Shown: in pieces, positions 1-7,476 of the stretch
Layout of the letters: each line of letters opens with the position of its first letter
How positions within the stretch are numbered: position 1 is the first letter of the stretch
Source of the DNA: JBAXAB01 sp043718245
Lineage (GTDB): Bacteria > Patescibacteriota > Minisyncoccia > Phycocordibacterales > CAIZLB01
DNA length: 10,174 nucleotides
Assembly (NCBI GenBank): GCA_043718245.1
Contig: JAYSWB010000061.1
Location: 1-10,174 of the forward strand
Direction of reading: 5' to 3'
Translations under genes and position numbers: made by a program
Notes under the pieces: model-generated
Databases searched by the model: none
What the model saw: the letters and a program-made list of their open reading frames with translations, nothing else
What the model was told of the DNA's origin: nothing

Positions 1-1133
<1,133 letters not shown>

Positions 1134-1200
1134 AACCCAACTAGAACAAAATAACAGGTCTAATAGAATTAGTTTCTTACTCTTTACTTTTACTTTTTAC

Positions 1201-1213
1201 TTGCGGAAGAGCA
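1201..1213 (-). promoter_or_regulatory. boxA-like antitermination site in the 16S leader
   Basis: On the minus strand this reads TGCTCTTCCGCAA. The E. coli rRNA boxA, the NusB-NusE binding site, is TGCTCTTTAACA; the TGCTCTT core and the trailing CA are kept. It lies about 70 nt before the mature 16S 5' end, as expected for an rRNA leader. Just upstream (1219-1237) GGCA and TGCC can form a small stem in the usual boxB place. The match is seen; its function is inferred from the family. Confidence 0.6.
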
Positions 1214-1283
1214 CATATGGCAATGAAGCCAAATGCCTCTCCCTTGGATGTTTGTATATACATATTAAGTTGTCAAAGAAAAT

Positions 1284-1302
1284 CGCCTTAAAAATCAAGG
1301 CG
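1284..1302 (-). terminator. Hairpin with T-rich tail behind the secDF-membrane protein genes
   Basis: On the minus strand CGCCTT and AAGGCG form a 6-bp stem around a 7-nt loop, followed by ATTTTCTTT (1283-1275). This could end transcripts from the gene stopping at 1368. The stem is short. It also starts almost exactly where the candidate 16S promoter would initiate, so it could instead be a 5' leader hairpin of the 16S transcript. Confidence 0.4.
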
Positions 1303-1309
1303 TGGAACC

Positions 1310-1337
1310 ATTGTACTCAGATTTGTAGGGGCGTCAA
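1310..1337 (-). promoter_or_regulatory. Candidate sigma-70-type promoter for 16S rRNA
   Basis: On the minus strand there is TTGACG (1337-1332), a 16-nt spacer, then TACAAT (1315-1310), five of six matches to consensus in each box. Initiation would fall near 1303, about 170 nt before the mature 16S. A second perfect TTGACA at 1276-1271 lacks a good -10 at normal spacing. A promoter is needed here because 16S is separated from the 23S-5S unit. Confidence 0.5.
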
Positions 1338-1367
1338 GCGGTGGAAGAGGGCTTGAAATAAGGGTTT

Positions 1368-1982
1368 TTAAGCCTTGATAGAAAGCTTTTTATAAACCTC
1401 GATAATAGCAAGAAATGTAAGTGGTAAAGTGACCACCAAGCCGACTAGAAAAAGCGCCCCACCGAAGATATTTAGGATTAAAAGCCAGAACCAGAATTTA
1501 AAAAGTTCCATTTTATAACCCTTTGTTATATTGGCACTTTCTTTTATAGAAGTATTTATATCCAAGTTTTGATCGAGGAAAATGTATGTAGCGAAAGAGT
1601 AGGTCAAGATTATGTAAATTGCAGGTAGGATCAGAAGCACAAAACCTGCTATGGTTGCCAAGTTCAGAGCTACATATAGAATAAAAAATTTGTAGAAGTT
1701 TTTTGTATCCTTAAACATTTCAACAACTGTCACTTCTTGATTGTTATGAATTTTTAGAAAAAATTTCATGACGGCAAACATCATGAAGGATTCTACAATT
1801 ATAGTTGATGAGAAAGAGATGAGGTTTAGGAGGGGCCCTTTAGCTTCTGTATAAGATGAGAAAATATGTGTTGTCAGAAATACCAAAGCTACGAGGAGAA
1901 TTGCGTTTGTGATGACCCAAAAGTTGGATTTTAGTTTGGTCCACGAAGTTTGAAGGACTTCAAATGTATTTATTTTTTGCAT
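1368..1982 (-). CDS. Polytopic integral membrane protein, DUF975/GPDPase-membrane-domain-like
   Basis: A 204-residue membrane protein of unknown role. Hydrophobic segments lie at about 21-41, 54-76, 99-136 (probably two spans) and 160-195. The C-terminal part, a long-loop 'SIKESANITKGYKMELF' segment followed by a hydrophobic stretch, has the pattern seen in DUF975 and in the membrane domain of glycerophosphodiester phosphodiesterase-like proteins: an 'ALk.S..l.kG....F' helix entering the last membrane hairpin. There is no catalytic domain and no signal of substrate. The ATG lies 6 bp after the secF stop, and the repeated GGGGAAG at the end of secF could act as a ribosome binding site, so it is probably cotranscribed with secDF. 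The family assignment is tentative; that it is membrane-bound is clear. Confidence 0.85.
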   Translation of the reverse strand: MQKINTFEVLQTSWTKLKSNFWVITNAILLVALVFLTTHIFSSYTEAKGPLLNLISFSSTIIVESFMMFAVMKFFLKIHNNQEVTVVEMFKDTKNFYKFFILYVALNLATIAGFVLLILPAIYIILTYSFATYIFLDQNLDINTSIKESANITKGYKMELFKFWFWLLILNIFGGALFLVGLVVTLPLTFLAIIEVYKKLSIKA

Positions 1983-1988
1983 AAAGAA

Positions 1989-2879
1989 TTACTTCCCCTT
2001 CCCCATCTTCTCAGCCGTCACGAGCAGCGGACTTCCTAAGAAAATCGACGAATATGTACCTACAACAATACCAATTATCATTACCAAGGCGAAATTATGA
2101 GTCGACTCTGGACCAAAGACATACAATGCAATTAGGGCCAAAACTGTTGTTAATGAAGTGTTAATTGATCGTGCGAACGTTTGGTTTATACTTTCCCCTA
2201 CAATTTCATAGAAAGATTTTTTTGCCGGAGCGTGTTTCAAGTTCTCTCGAGTTCTGTCGAATACTACGATTGTATCGTGTACAGAAAATCCAAGAATTAC
2301 AAGTATCGCGGTCACGAAGAGCGCGTCTACTTCAAAACCCCCATTTCGTCCAAGAAAGGCGTAAACACCAGTTGGTACAATAACATCGTGTATTAGGGCT
2401 ACAATCGCGATTAGACCGTATTTGAAAGATGATACTGGTTCAGACACCCTGCGGAAAGCAAATGTGATAAATAATACAATCGCGATAATCACAAAGATGA
2501 TTGCGGTTGCAGATTTTTGAGCTAATTCTTTTCCTAAAACTGGACCAATTGAATCGAACCGCTTCAATGTTGCACCCGTTGTTGTTCCTGCTACTGTATT
2601 TACGACTGACTGTCTCTCTACGTCTGAAAGCTCTCTTGTTTTGATTATAAAAGCATTATCACCGGAAGAACGAACGCTGAATTCTCCGAGATTCAAAGCT
2701 TTGATAGAAGCCTCTACAATATCCCTCTCTGGGCGTTCAGCGTATTCAACTTCTGCAACGGCTCCTCCTTTAAAATCGATACCAAAATTTAACCCCCAAT
2801 AGCTGATAGCGAAAATTGAGAAGGCTGTTATAACTGAAGTGATCCAATAGAATATTTTTCTGTATTTTACGACGAACAT
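1989..2879 (-). CDS. secF: Protein translocase subunit SecF
   Basis: SecF works with SecD in the inner membrane, using the proton motive force to help pull proteins out of the SecYEG channel. From this start (296 residues) there is one N-terminal membrane span (about 10-32), the conserved GIDFKGG motif (33-39), a small periplasmic domain, and five more spans from about 125. The family signature VHDTIVVFDRTREN is at 200-213 and the NQTFARSINTSLTT block at 232-245. The frame stays open to a TTG at 2906 and has an ATG at 2900, both inside the end of secD. I chose the ATG at 2879 because MFVVKYRKIFYW is a typical SecF N-terminus and it starts 4 bp after the secD stop. No Shine-Dalgarno site settles the choice. 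Confidence 0.96.
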   Translation of the reverse strand: MFVVKYRKIFYWITSVITAFSIFAISYWGLNFGIDFKGGAVAEVEYAERPERDIVEASIKALNLGEFSVRSSGDNAFIIKTRELSDVERQSVVNTVAGTTTGATLKRFDSIGPVLGKELAQKSATAIIFVIIAIVLFITFAFRRVSEPVSSFKYGLIAIVALIHDVIVPTGVYAFLGRNGGFEVDALFVTAILVILGFSVHDTIVVFDRTRENLKHAPAKKSFYEIVGESINQTFARSINTSLTTVLALIALYVFGPESTHNFALVMIIGIVVGTYSSIFLGSPLLVTAEKMGKGK

Positions 2880-2883
2880 ATTT

Positions 2884-4296
2884 TTATTTTTTAAGGCCAT
2901 TACCAAACAAGAATTTTGTAACTCCAGTGTATGATTTGACTCCGATTGCTAGTAATAAAGTTCGAGAGACTGTGATTGCAGTGAACATTGAAACCAATAC
3001 ACCGATAAGGAAGACGAGAGCAAATCCCTTTACTAGTGCAGATGTCGCAAGGGTGTAGAGGATAAGTGCGGTAATAATACTTGATAAGTTACTGTCTCTG
3101 ATTGAAAGCCATGCACGGGCAAAACCTTCACGAATTCCTTCATTTAGTGACATCCCTTTGTTCAATTCTTCGCGCATTCTTTCGAAGATCAAAATGTTTC
3201 CATCAACAGCCATACCAATCGAAATGATAAGTCCAGCAAGACCCGCAGACGTTAGAACAACCGGAAGAAGTTTAAAAATTGCGAGCATTATGACTGTGTA
3301 GATTGCCAAGGATATTACTGCAATGACACCTGGTAGTCTGTACCAAAGGATAAGAAAAATGGAAATAATAATGAATCCCCAGATACCAGCAAATACTGCC
3401 GCATTCACAGCATCCGATCCAAGAGAAGCTCCGATAGATTGCGTCCCGACAAGAACGACTTTTACCGGAAGGGCCCCGTAGTTCAAGTTTCGAGCTAAGC
3501 TCCGTGCTTCTTCTATTGCAAATGTCCCTGTAATAACAGCCTTCCCGTCTGTGATTGCATCATTAACAACGGGTAGAGAAATCGGTGTCCCGTCTAGGAA
3601 AATACCAATGACTTTACCGATATTCTCACCCGTAAGTTTGGCGAAGAGCTCCGCTCCCTCTTCATTAAATTCCAAACCGATTTGAGGTTTTCCGCTGTTT
3701 TGATCAAACTGAATCGTTGCTTTTTCAAGATATCGACCTGTTAATTCTGCTTTTTGATATCGAGCATCAATCATCCCAGCTAGAGTTGTAGTCGATAGTG
3801 TAGTGCTAGCCAAAAGCTTTTCATCAATTTTTTCAGGATCAGATCTTTCGATTCTAAATTCCAAAGTAGGAGTCTGTCCAATCAGGGCAATCGCCTCTTT
3901 TGGATCAGTAATACCTGGGATTTCAACAATCAGCTTGTGAATCGATTCGCCACCTGCAATTTTTGCAGTTTCAGTCTGAACGATTGGCTCTGATACACCG
4001 AAAGCGTTAATTCGTCTTTCGATTACATCACGGAGAGACTGCATTGCACCGTCTACATCTGTTGTCGTTGAAGAGATTTCTGCTTGATAAACAAGACGCG
4101 ATCCACCATTAAGATCTAGGCCTAGTTTGAATGGGTATTTTGCAAGCCAAGACTTTTTAATTTTTGGTGTTGTTGTAGCCGTAGAGTTCGAACTTGCTAC
4201 TATAGCCTTACTTGAAAGTTCTGAAGAATAAACAAAATATCCAATAAGGGTTCCGAGGACAAGCAGCATGACTGCGAAAAAGCGTATTTTTGACAT
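2884..4296 (-). CDS. secD: Protein translocase subunit SecD
   Basis: SecD is the partner of SecF in the Sec export auxiliary complex. The 470 residues show an N-terminal span (about 5-24), a Ser/Thr-rich linker (25-45), the conserved LGLDLNGGSRL motif (58-68), the periplasmic P1 region with VIERRINAFGVSEP (91-104) and VEIPGI (124-129), the LDGTPISLPVVNDAI segment (234-248), and a C-terminal domain of five spans (about 298-455). That last domain holds GMAVDGNILIFERMREE (361-377) and AWLSIRDSN (395-403), both hallmark SecD sequences. It is somewhat shorter than E. coli SecD (615), mostly in the periplasmic part, as is common in short bacterial forms. The ATG at 4296 lies about 10 nt from the predicted transcription start, so the leader is very short. 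secF follows directly. Confidence 0.97.
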   Translation of the reverse strand: MSKIRFFAVMLLVLGTLIGYFVYSSELSSKAIVASSNSTATTTPKIKKSWLAKYPFKLGLDLNGGSRLVYQAEISSTTTDVDGAMQSLRDVIERRINAFGVSEPIVQTETAKIAGGESIHKLIVEIPGITDPKEAIALIGQTPTLEFRIERSDPEKIDEKLLASTTLSTTTLAGMIDARYQKAELTGRYLEKATIQFDQNSGKPQIGLEFNEEGAELFAKLTGENIGKVIGIFLDGTPISLPVVNDAITDGKAVITGTFAIEEARSLARNLNYGALPVKVVLVGTQSIGASLGSDAVNAAVFAGIWGFIIISIFLILWYRLPGVIAVISLAIYTVIMLAIFKLLPVVLTSAGLAGLIISIGMAVDGNILIFERMREELNKGMSLNEGIREGFARAWLSIRDSNLSSIITALILYTLATSALVKGFALVFLIGVLVSMFTAITVSRTLLLAIGVKSYTGVTKFLFGNGLKK

Positions 4297-4312
4297 ATTA
4301 TTTGATTTAACG

Positions 4313-4340
4313 ATTATACCGATTTTAAGAGAAGTGGCAA
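4313..4340 (-). promoter_or_regulatory. Sigma-70-type promoter of secD-secF
   Basis: In the 50-bp gap between rodA and secD the minus strand has TTGCCA (4340-4335), a 16-nt spacer and a perfect TATAAT (4318-4313). Initiation would be near 4306, leaving about 10 nt before the secD ATG with no Shine-Dalgarno site, so the mRNA would be close to leaderless. Confidence 0.65.
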
Positions 4341-4346
4341 CCTATT

Positions 4347-5465
4347 TTACGAGCCCAGATACTCGTTGTGCATAGCCTCCTTATGCGTAGCCCTGCTATA
4401 CTTTCGCATACCCATAAGTACCCCGAGCGCCAACATTTCTGTAATAAGGTGCGATCCACCATAGCTCATGAGCGGCACCGGGATTCCTGTTACCGGAACT
4501 ATACCGATATTCATCCCAATATTTATAACAAGGTGGGTCATGAGGAAAATGGCCAAACCAGATGCATATAAAATTTCAAAGTTAGTCTCCCCTCTAATCG
4601 CATAGTGTAAAATCCTCCAAAAAATTATCCCAAATAGAATAAAAAGTATTACTACCCCGACAAATCCCCATTCTTCAGCAAAAGCTGCAAAAATAAAGTC
4701 TGTTTGATATTCAGGAAGGAAGTTTAAACGAGATTGTGTTCCATAACCCACCCCCTTCCCTAAAATCTGCCCAGACCCAACCGTAATCATTGCCTGATTG
4801 GCGTTGTAACCAGAACCTCTGACGTCTGCCAATGGGTGAAGGAACGTTTTAATACGATCTTTTTGATATTGTGCAAAACCAAAATTCCACAAAAGCAAAA
4901 CTGCAATCCCAGCCACTCCAAATACAAGGGCCAAATGCTTTTTAGAAATTCCCGATACCAAAACCATTCCAAGCCAAATAGCAAAAATTGTGACTGCAGA
5001 TCCAAAGTCAGGCTGAAGTGCGACTAATATAAAAATCAAAAAAGCATAGAAGCCTGAAACCAAAATATGCCGAATATGCGCAATTTCGACGTGTCTTCTA
5101 GAGAAATACTTTGCCAATAAAATGATTAATGCGACCTTGGCCGGATCAGTCGGCTGAATCGAAAAAAGCCCTGCGTTGAGCCAGCTTTTAGCACCTTTGG
5201 TTACCTGCCCTAAACCTAAAGTTAGTAGCAACCCGAAAACTACAATCAAAAAAAGTGTAGTTACTACCGAGGTCCTTCGTAAAAATCTAAAATCAATAAA
5301 TGCTGCACTTATCATCACCACAAGAGCAATACTTCCCCAAATAATTTGCCGGTCAAAATAGCCCGCCTCACTTGTAAATGAATTCATCGTGAGTAATCCA
5401 AATGAAAAAACTATCAGTGTTGATATGATTAAATACCAATCAAATTTCTGTAAAACCTTCAGCAT
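4347..5465 (-). CDS. rodA: SEDS-family peptidoglycan glycosyltransferase RodA (rod shape)
   Basis: A 372-residue polytopic membrane protein of the SEDS family (RodA/FtsW), which polymerises lipid II into glycan strands during cell elongation with a class B penicillin-binding protein. About ten membrane spans are visible. Family landmarks: GAKSWLNAGLFSIQPTDPAK (91-110), LQPDFGSA (150-157), RIKTFLHPLAD (204-214), YQTDFIFAAFAEEWGF (253-268), which holds the essential aspartate D256, and GIPVPLMSYGGSHL (327-340). Where most members have QPSE, this one has QPTD. RodA is preferred over FtsW because of the short N-terminus and the near match to RodA in the last motif; FtsW cannot be fully excluded. 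The start is 3 bp after the stop of the upstream gene, so the two are probably cotranscribed. No penicillin-binding protein or mreB is in the window. Confidence 0.92.
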   Translation of the reverse strand: MLKVLQKFDWYLIISTLIVFSFGLLTMNSFTSEAGYFDRQIIWGSIALVVMISAAFIDFRFLRRTSVVTTLFLIVVFGLLLTLGLGQVTKGAKSWLNAGLFSIQPTDPAKVALIILLAKYFSRRHVEIAHIRHILVSGFYAFLIFILVALQPDFGSAVTIFAIWLGMVLVSGISKKHLALVFGVAGIAVLLLWNFGFAQYQKDRIKTFLHPLADVRGSGYNANQAMITVGSGQILGKGVGYGTQSRLNFLPEYQTDFIFAAFAEEWGFVGVVILFILFGIIFWRILHYAIRGETNFEILYASGLAIFLMTHLVINIGMNIGIVPVTGIPVPLMSYGGSHLITEMLALGVLMGMRKYSRATHKEAMHNEYLGS

Positions 5466-5468
5466 GAC

Positions 5469-6239
5469 TTATTTATTAGTAAATGGCACTTTAGGGATGA
5501 CTTCAACCGTGGCGATATCCCTAATAAAACCAGCCGGCCATGTAAAAGTGACATTTTTGCTATTGTTATCAGACAATATAGGGATATAAGTTCTTGAAAC
5601 CTGCACCGCATTTCCAGTATTATCATAAAGGATAGCCACCGTTTCGATATTTTTGAAGACATTTGTAGTCTTGTTAGTGACAAGTGCATCTAATCTCGGG
5701 CTTGAAGTTGCATTGACCAAAACCTCGCCTGAAACGGCAAACTCTGTAGTTTCTCCCTTATAACTGAACCAAACTACTGGCTGTGTAAATTCAAAAGTGA
5801 CGTGATCAGGAATTCGATTGTCTGCATTAAATCCTTGTTCGAAAATTGGAAACTTGTGAGCAGGTGGAATAGCGACAGTATTTTCAACTACATCAATCAA
5901 GACATTATTTTTGTCAAAAATTTTAAAGAGATATCTTGTAGGAGTTCCAACGTATGTCACATTGGGATTTTGGATATATGCGACGAGGTTATAAACTGAA
6001 CCTGATACTGGAAAAATCCTAGCCCACTCTACCAACGGCTGAGCAACAACCTGATCGACACATGCGCGGGGACAGATTCCACCGCAGTCAATTCCTTTTT
6101 CATCTTGGTTTTGCTTGCCATCAGCACATGTTGGGGTGTGTTTTATAAAAATAGCATAAATAGGATATGCAGAAATAGCTCCTAAAAATAGGAGCACGAT
6201 GCACATATAAAGTATTTGACGTCTAGCGGCCCATGACAT
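5469..6239 (-). CDS. Anchored extracytoplasmic protein with a four-cysteine motif and two FxLYD-like beta-domains
   Basis: A 256-residue protein I cannot name. It has a basic N-terminus (ARR at 5-7) and a single membrane span (about 9-31), so the rest probably faces outside. Next comes a compact Cys motif at 38-60, C-x13-C-x3-C-x3-C with the core GIDCGGICPRAC, likely two disulfides or a metal site. Two similar beta-rich halves follow (about 79-165 and 170-252); each has a 'F/L-x-x-D-x-x-x' strand-turn (YLFKIFDKNNVLI at 103-115, VAILYDNTGNAV at 201-212) like FxLYD or Ig-type domains of unknown ligand. It lies between 5S rRNA and rodA, 3 bp from rodA, suggesting a cell envelope role. The ATG at 6239 is the only good start; there is no clear Shine-Dalgarno site. 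Confidence 0.85.
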   Translation of the reverse strand: MSWAARRQILYMCIVLLFLGAISAYPIYAIFIKHTPTCADGKQNQDEKGIDCGGICPRACVDQVVAQPLVEWARIFPVSGSVYNLVAYIQNPNVTYVGTPTRYLFKIFDKNNVLIDVVENTVAIPPAHKFPIFEQGFNADNRIPDHVTFEFTQPVVWFSYKGETTEFAVSGEVLVNATSSPRLDALVTNKTTNVFKNIETVAILYDNTGNAVQVSRTYIPILSDNNSKNVTFTWPAGFIRDIATVEVIPKVPFTNK

Positions 6240-6251
6240 ATATGTGACTAT

Positions 6252-6260
6252 ATTATCACA
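6252..6260 (-). promoter_or_regulatory. Possible extended -10 element before the Cys-motif gene and rodA
   Basis: The minus strand reads TGTGATAAT, an extended -10 with five of six matches to TATAAT, without a recognisable -35. Initiation would fall only about 6 nt before the ATG at 6239. The same bases belong to a 5-bp inverted repeat (TGTGA/TCACA at 6243-6260). Without it the pair would depend on read-through from the 23S-5S unit. Confidence 0.3.
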
Positions 6261-6272
6261 AGTTTAAATTCT

Positions 6273-6389
6273 TTGTTCTGGCGACGAGCTACTTTCCCTG
6301 GAAATCCAAGTATCATCGCCTCTAGAGAGCTTAACTGCTGAGTTCGGAATGAGATCAGGTGTGACCTCTCTGACGAATCACCAGAACAA
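6273..6389 (-). rRNA. rrf: 5S ribosomal RNA
   Basis: On the minus strand the sequence shows the 5S core: AGAGAGGTCACACCTGATC, CATTCCGAACTCAGCAGTTAAGC, then GGCGATGATACTTGG and GGGAAAGTAGCTCGTCGCC. The terminal helix is formed by TTTGTTCTGG (6390-6381) and CCAGAACAAA (6281-6272), so the mature ends lie within one to three bases of the given limits. It follows 23S rRNA on the same strand after a spacer of about 360 nt. No clear Rho-independent terminator follows it before the next gene. Confidence 0.95.
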
Positions 6390-6409
6390 AAAACTCAAAT
6401 TATTTCACC

Positions 6410-6679
6410 AAATCAAGTGCTGTGAAGATCGGGTAAACTGGCAAAATTGACAGTTTCCCTTTTGATTTCCCCCACCGATACAGGTGGAGCGGTTCCAGCA
6501 CAAGGCCGGTAGAGCCCCACCTGTATGGCGAGGGGGAATTTGCGTGCACGGAGCTTTCGGCCAGAGGCGGTCGTCGCATTTCTGGGACGGGTGCTGGGGA
6601 TCAGCAGCCATAACGCGCCGGGAGCGTGGGCCCCGTGCACTTTTTTGATCGACGAATCGATCTTCACAACACTTAATTT
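6410..6679 (-). ncRNA. Structured GC-rich element in the 23S-5S spacer, unknown family
   Basis: Two 22-nt arms (6658-6679 and 6410-6431) close a region of about 225 nt. Read as minus-strand RNA, both non-identical positions become G.U pairs, giving an unbroken 22-bp stem; on the plus strand they would be A.C mismatches. So the rRNA-sense transcript is the one that folds. Inside are GATCGA-TTCG-TCGATC (6662-6647), a GTGCACGG/CCGTGCAC stem (6640-6630 with 6554-6544) holding sub-hairpins, a stem of about 20 bp (6538-6517 with 6487-6467), and GGGAAACTG/CAGTTTACCC (6459-6431). The core is clearly richer in G and C than its surroundings. It matches no RNA I know (not tmRNA, SRP RNA, RNase P RNA, 6S or tRNA). 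It could be a spacer processing structure, a novel RNA, or a small mobile element. Confidence 0.6.
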
Positions 6680-6713
6680 TCTCAAGATTCTACTAACATT
6701 TTGGTAACACACT

Positions 6714-6740
6714 AATCGATAGAATATTTATAAATCGATT
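6714..6740 (-). repeat. Inverted repeat just after the 23S rRNA 3' end
   Basis: AATCGAT (6714-6720) and ATCGATT (6734-6740) form a perfect 7-bp stem around an AT-rich 13-nt loop, within about 35 nt of the 23S 3' end. It may be part of the precursor processing region. Confidence 0.4.
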
Positions 6741-7046
6741 GTGGCGTATATATTTCCTAATAGGAATCGACGGATTAGTACACCTCGACTGAACACATTG
6801 CTGTGCTTACATCTAGTGCCTATCAACGTGATAATCTCTCACGGGTCTCAACGATACCTAATCTTGAAGCTGGCTTCGCTCTTAGATGCTTTCAGAGCTT
6901 ATCCATTCCCGACATAGCTACCCTGCGATGCCATTGACATGACAACAGGTACACCAGAGGTCAGTTCACCCCGGTCCTCTCGTACTAAGGGCAAATCTTC
7001 TCAAGTATCAACGCCTGCAGCAGATAGGAGACCAACCTGTCTCACG

Positions 7047-7383
7047 CTTCTTGTCATACATTACTGTATGGAATGGACTATAGCTTCATCATTTTACAGA
7101 TGGTTTACGTTTAGTCTCTACGGGTGTTTTTTAGATAAGGTGGTGCCTTACTAGAAAACTTCCCTCGGTATCGTCCTCACCATCACGTGTAGGATTTCAC
7201 CGATATAAGTAAACTTGATCAACATATATTTCTATATGCGACCGCCGTGATTAATATGGACTTGTATACTCTACAAGTTTGTCATATATGGTTTGTCTAA
7301 CAGTATTCTTCTATTAAGATATAGAATTATTATTTCCTCTAGGATTCAGACGGTCTAATGCACAAAATAAATTTATGCCTTAA
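7047..7383 (-). mobile_element. Group I intron at 23S site L2593, without an endonuclease gene
   Basis: This interrupts 23S rRNA between E. coli U2593 and C2594, the site also used by the I-CreI-encoding intron of Chlamydomonas chloroplasts. The 5' exon ends in U and the intron ends in G, as in the group I class. The guide sequence GCGGUC (7245-7240) pairs with the exon end GACCGU, giving a U.G pair at the splice site. The bases just before it, UCACG, pair with the 3' exon CGUGA (P10). A small P2 hairpin follows (CAUAUA/UAUAUG, about 7238-7223). The core R and S elements are GUAGAGACUAAACG (about 7122-7109) and GAAGCUAUAGUCC (7087-7075). The P1 loop is very long, about 138 nt, and has no reading frame; it may be where a gene was lost. 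Confidence 0.9.
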
Positions 7384-7476
7384 ACGGTCTGAACCCAGCT
7401 CGCGTGACTTTTTAATTGGCGAACAGCCAAACCCTTGGGACCTTCTCCAGCCCCAGGATAAGTCGAGCCGACATCG

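Noticed and set aside
1253..1276. TTGACA with TATACA as the 16S promoter
   Set aside because: The spacer is only 12 nt, too short; the TTGACG-16-TACAAT pair upstream fits better.
6630..6646. Plus-strand terminator (CCGTGCAC followed by six T)
   Set aside because: The arms are about 80 nt apart and nothing on the plus strand would need terminating; the T run is simply the A run of the minus-strand element.
6410..6679. Spacer element as a MITE with terminal inverted repeats
   Set aside because: No target duplication is visible at the ends, and the arm differences are compensated only in the rRNA-sense RNA. A mobile origin is still possible but is not my main call.
6405..6712. Overlapping open frames of 60-99 codons on both strands in the 23S-5S spacer
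   Set aside because: They follow from high GC with few stop codons, show no protein-like composition or family match, and the region is better explained by RNA folding.
6939..7154. 71-codon plus-strand frame
   Set aside because: It lies antisense to a 23S exon and the L2593 intron and encodes nothing recognisable.
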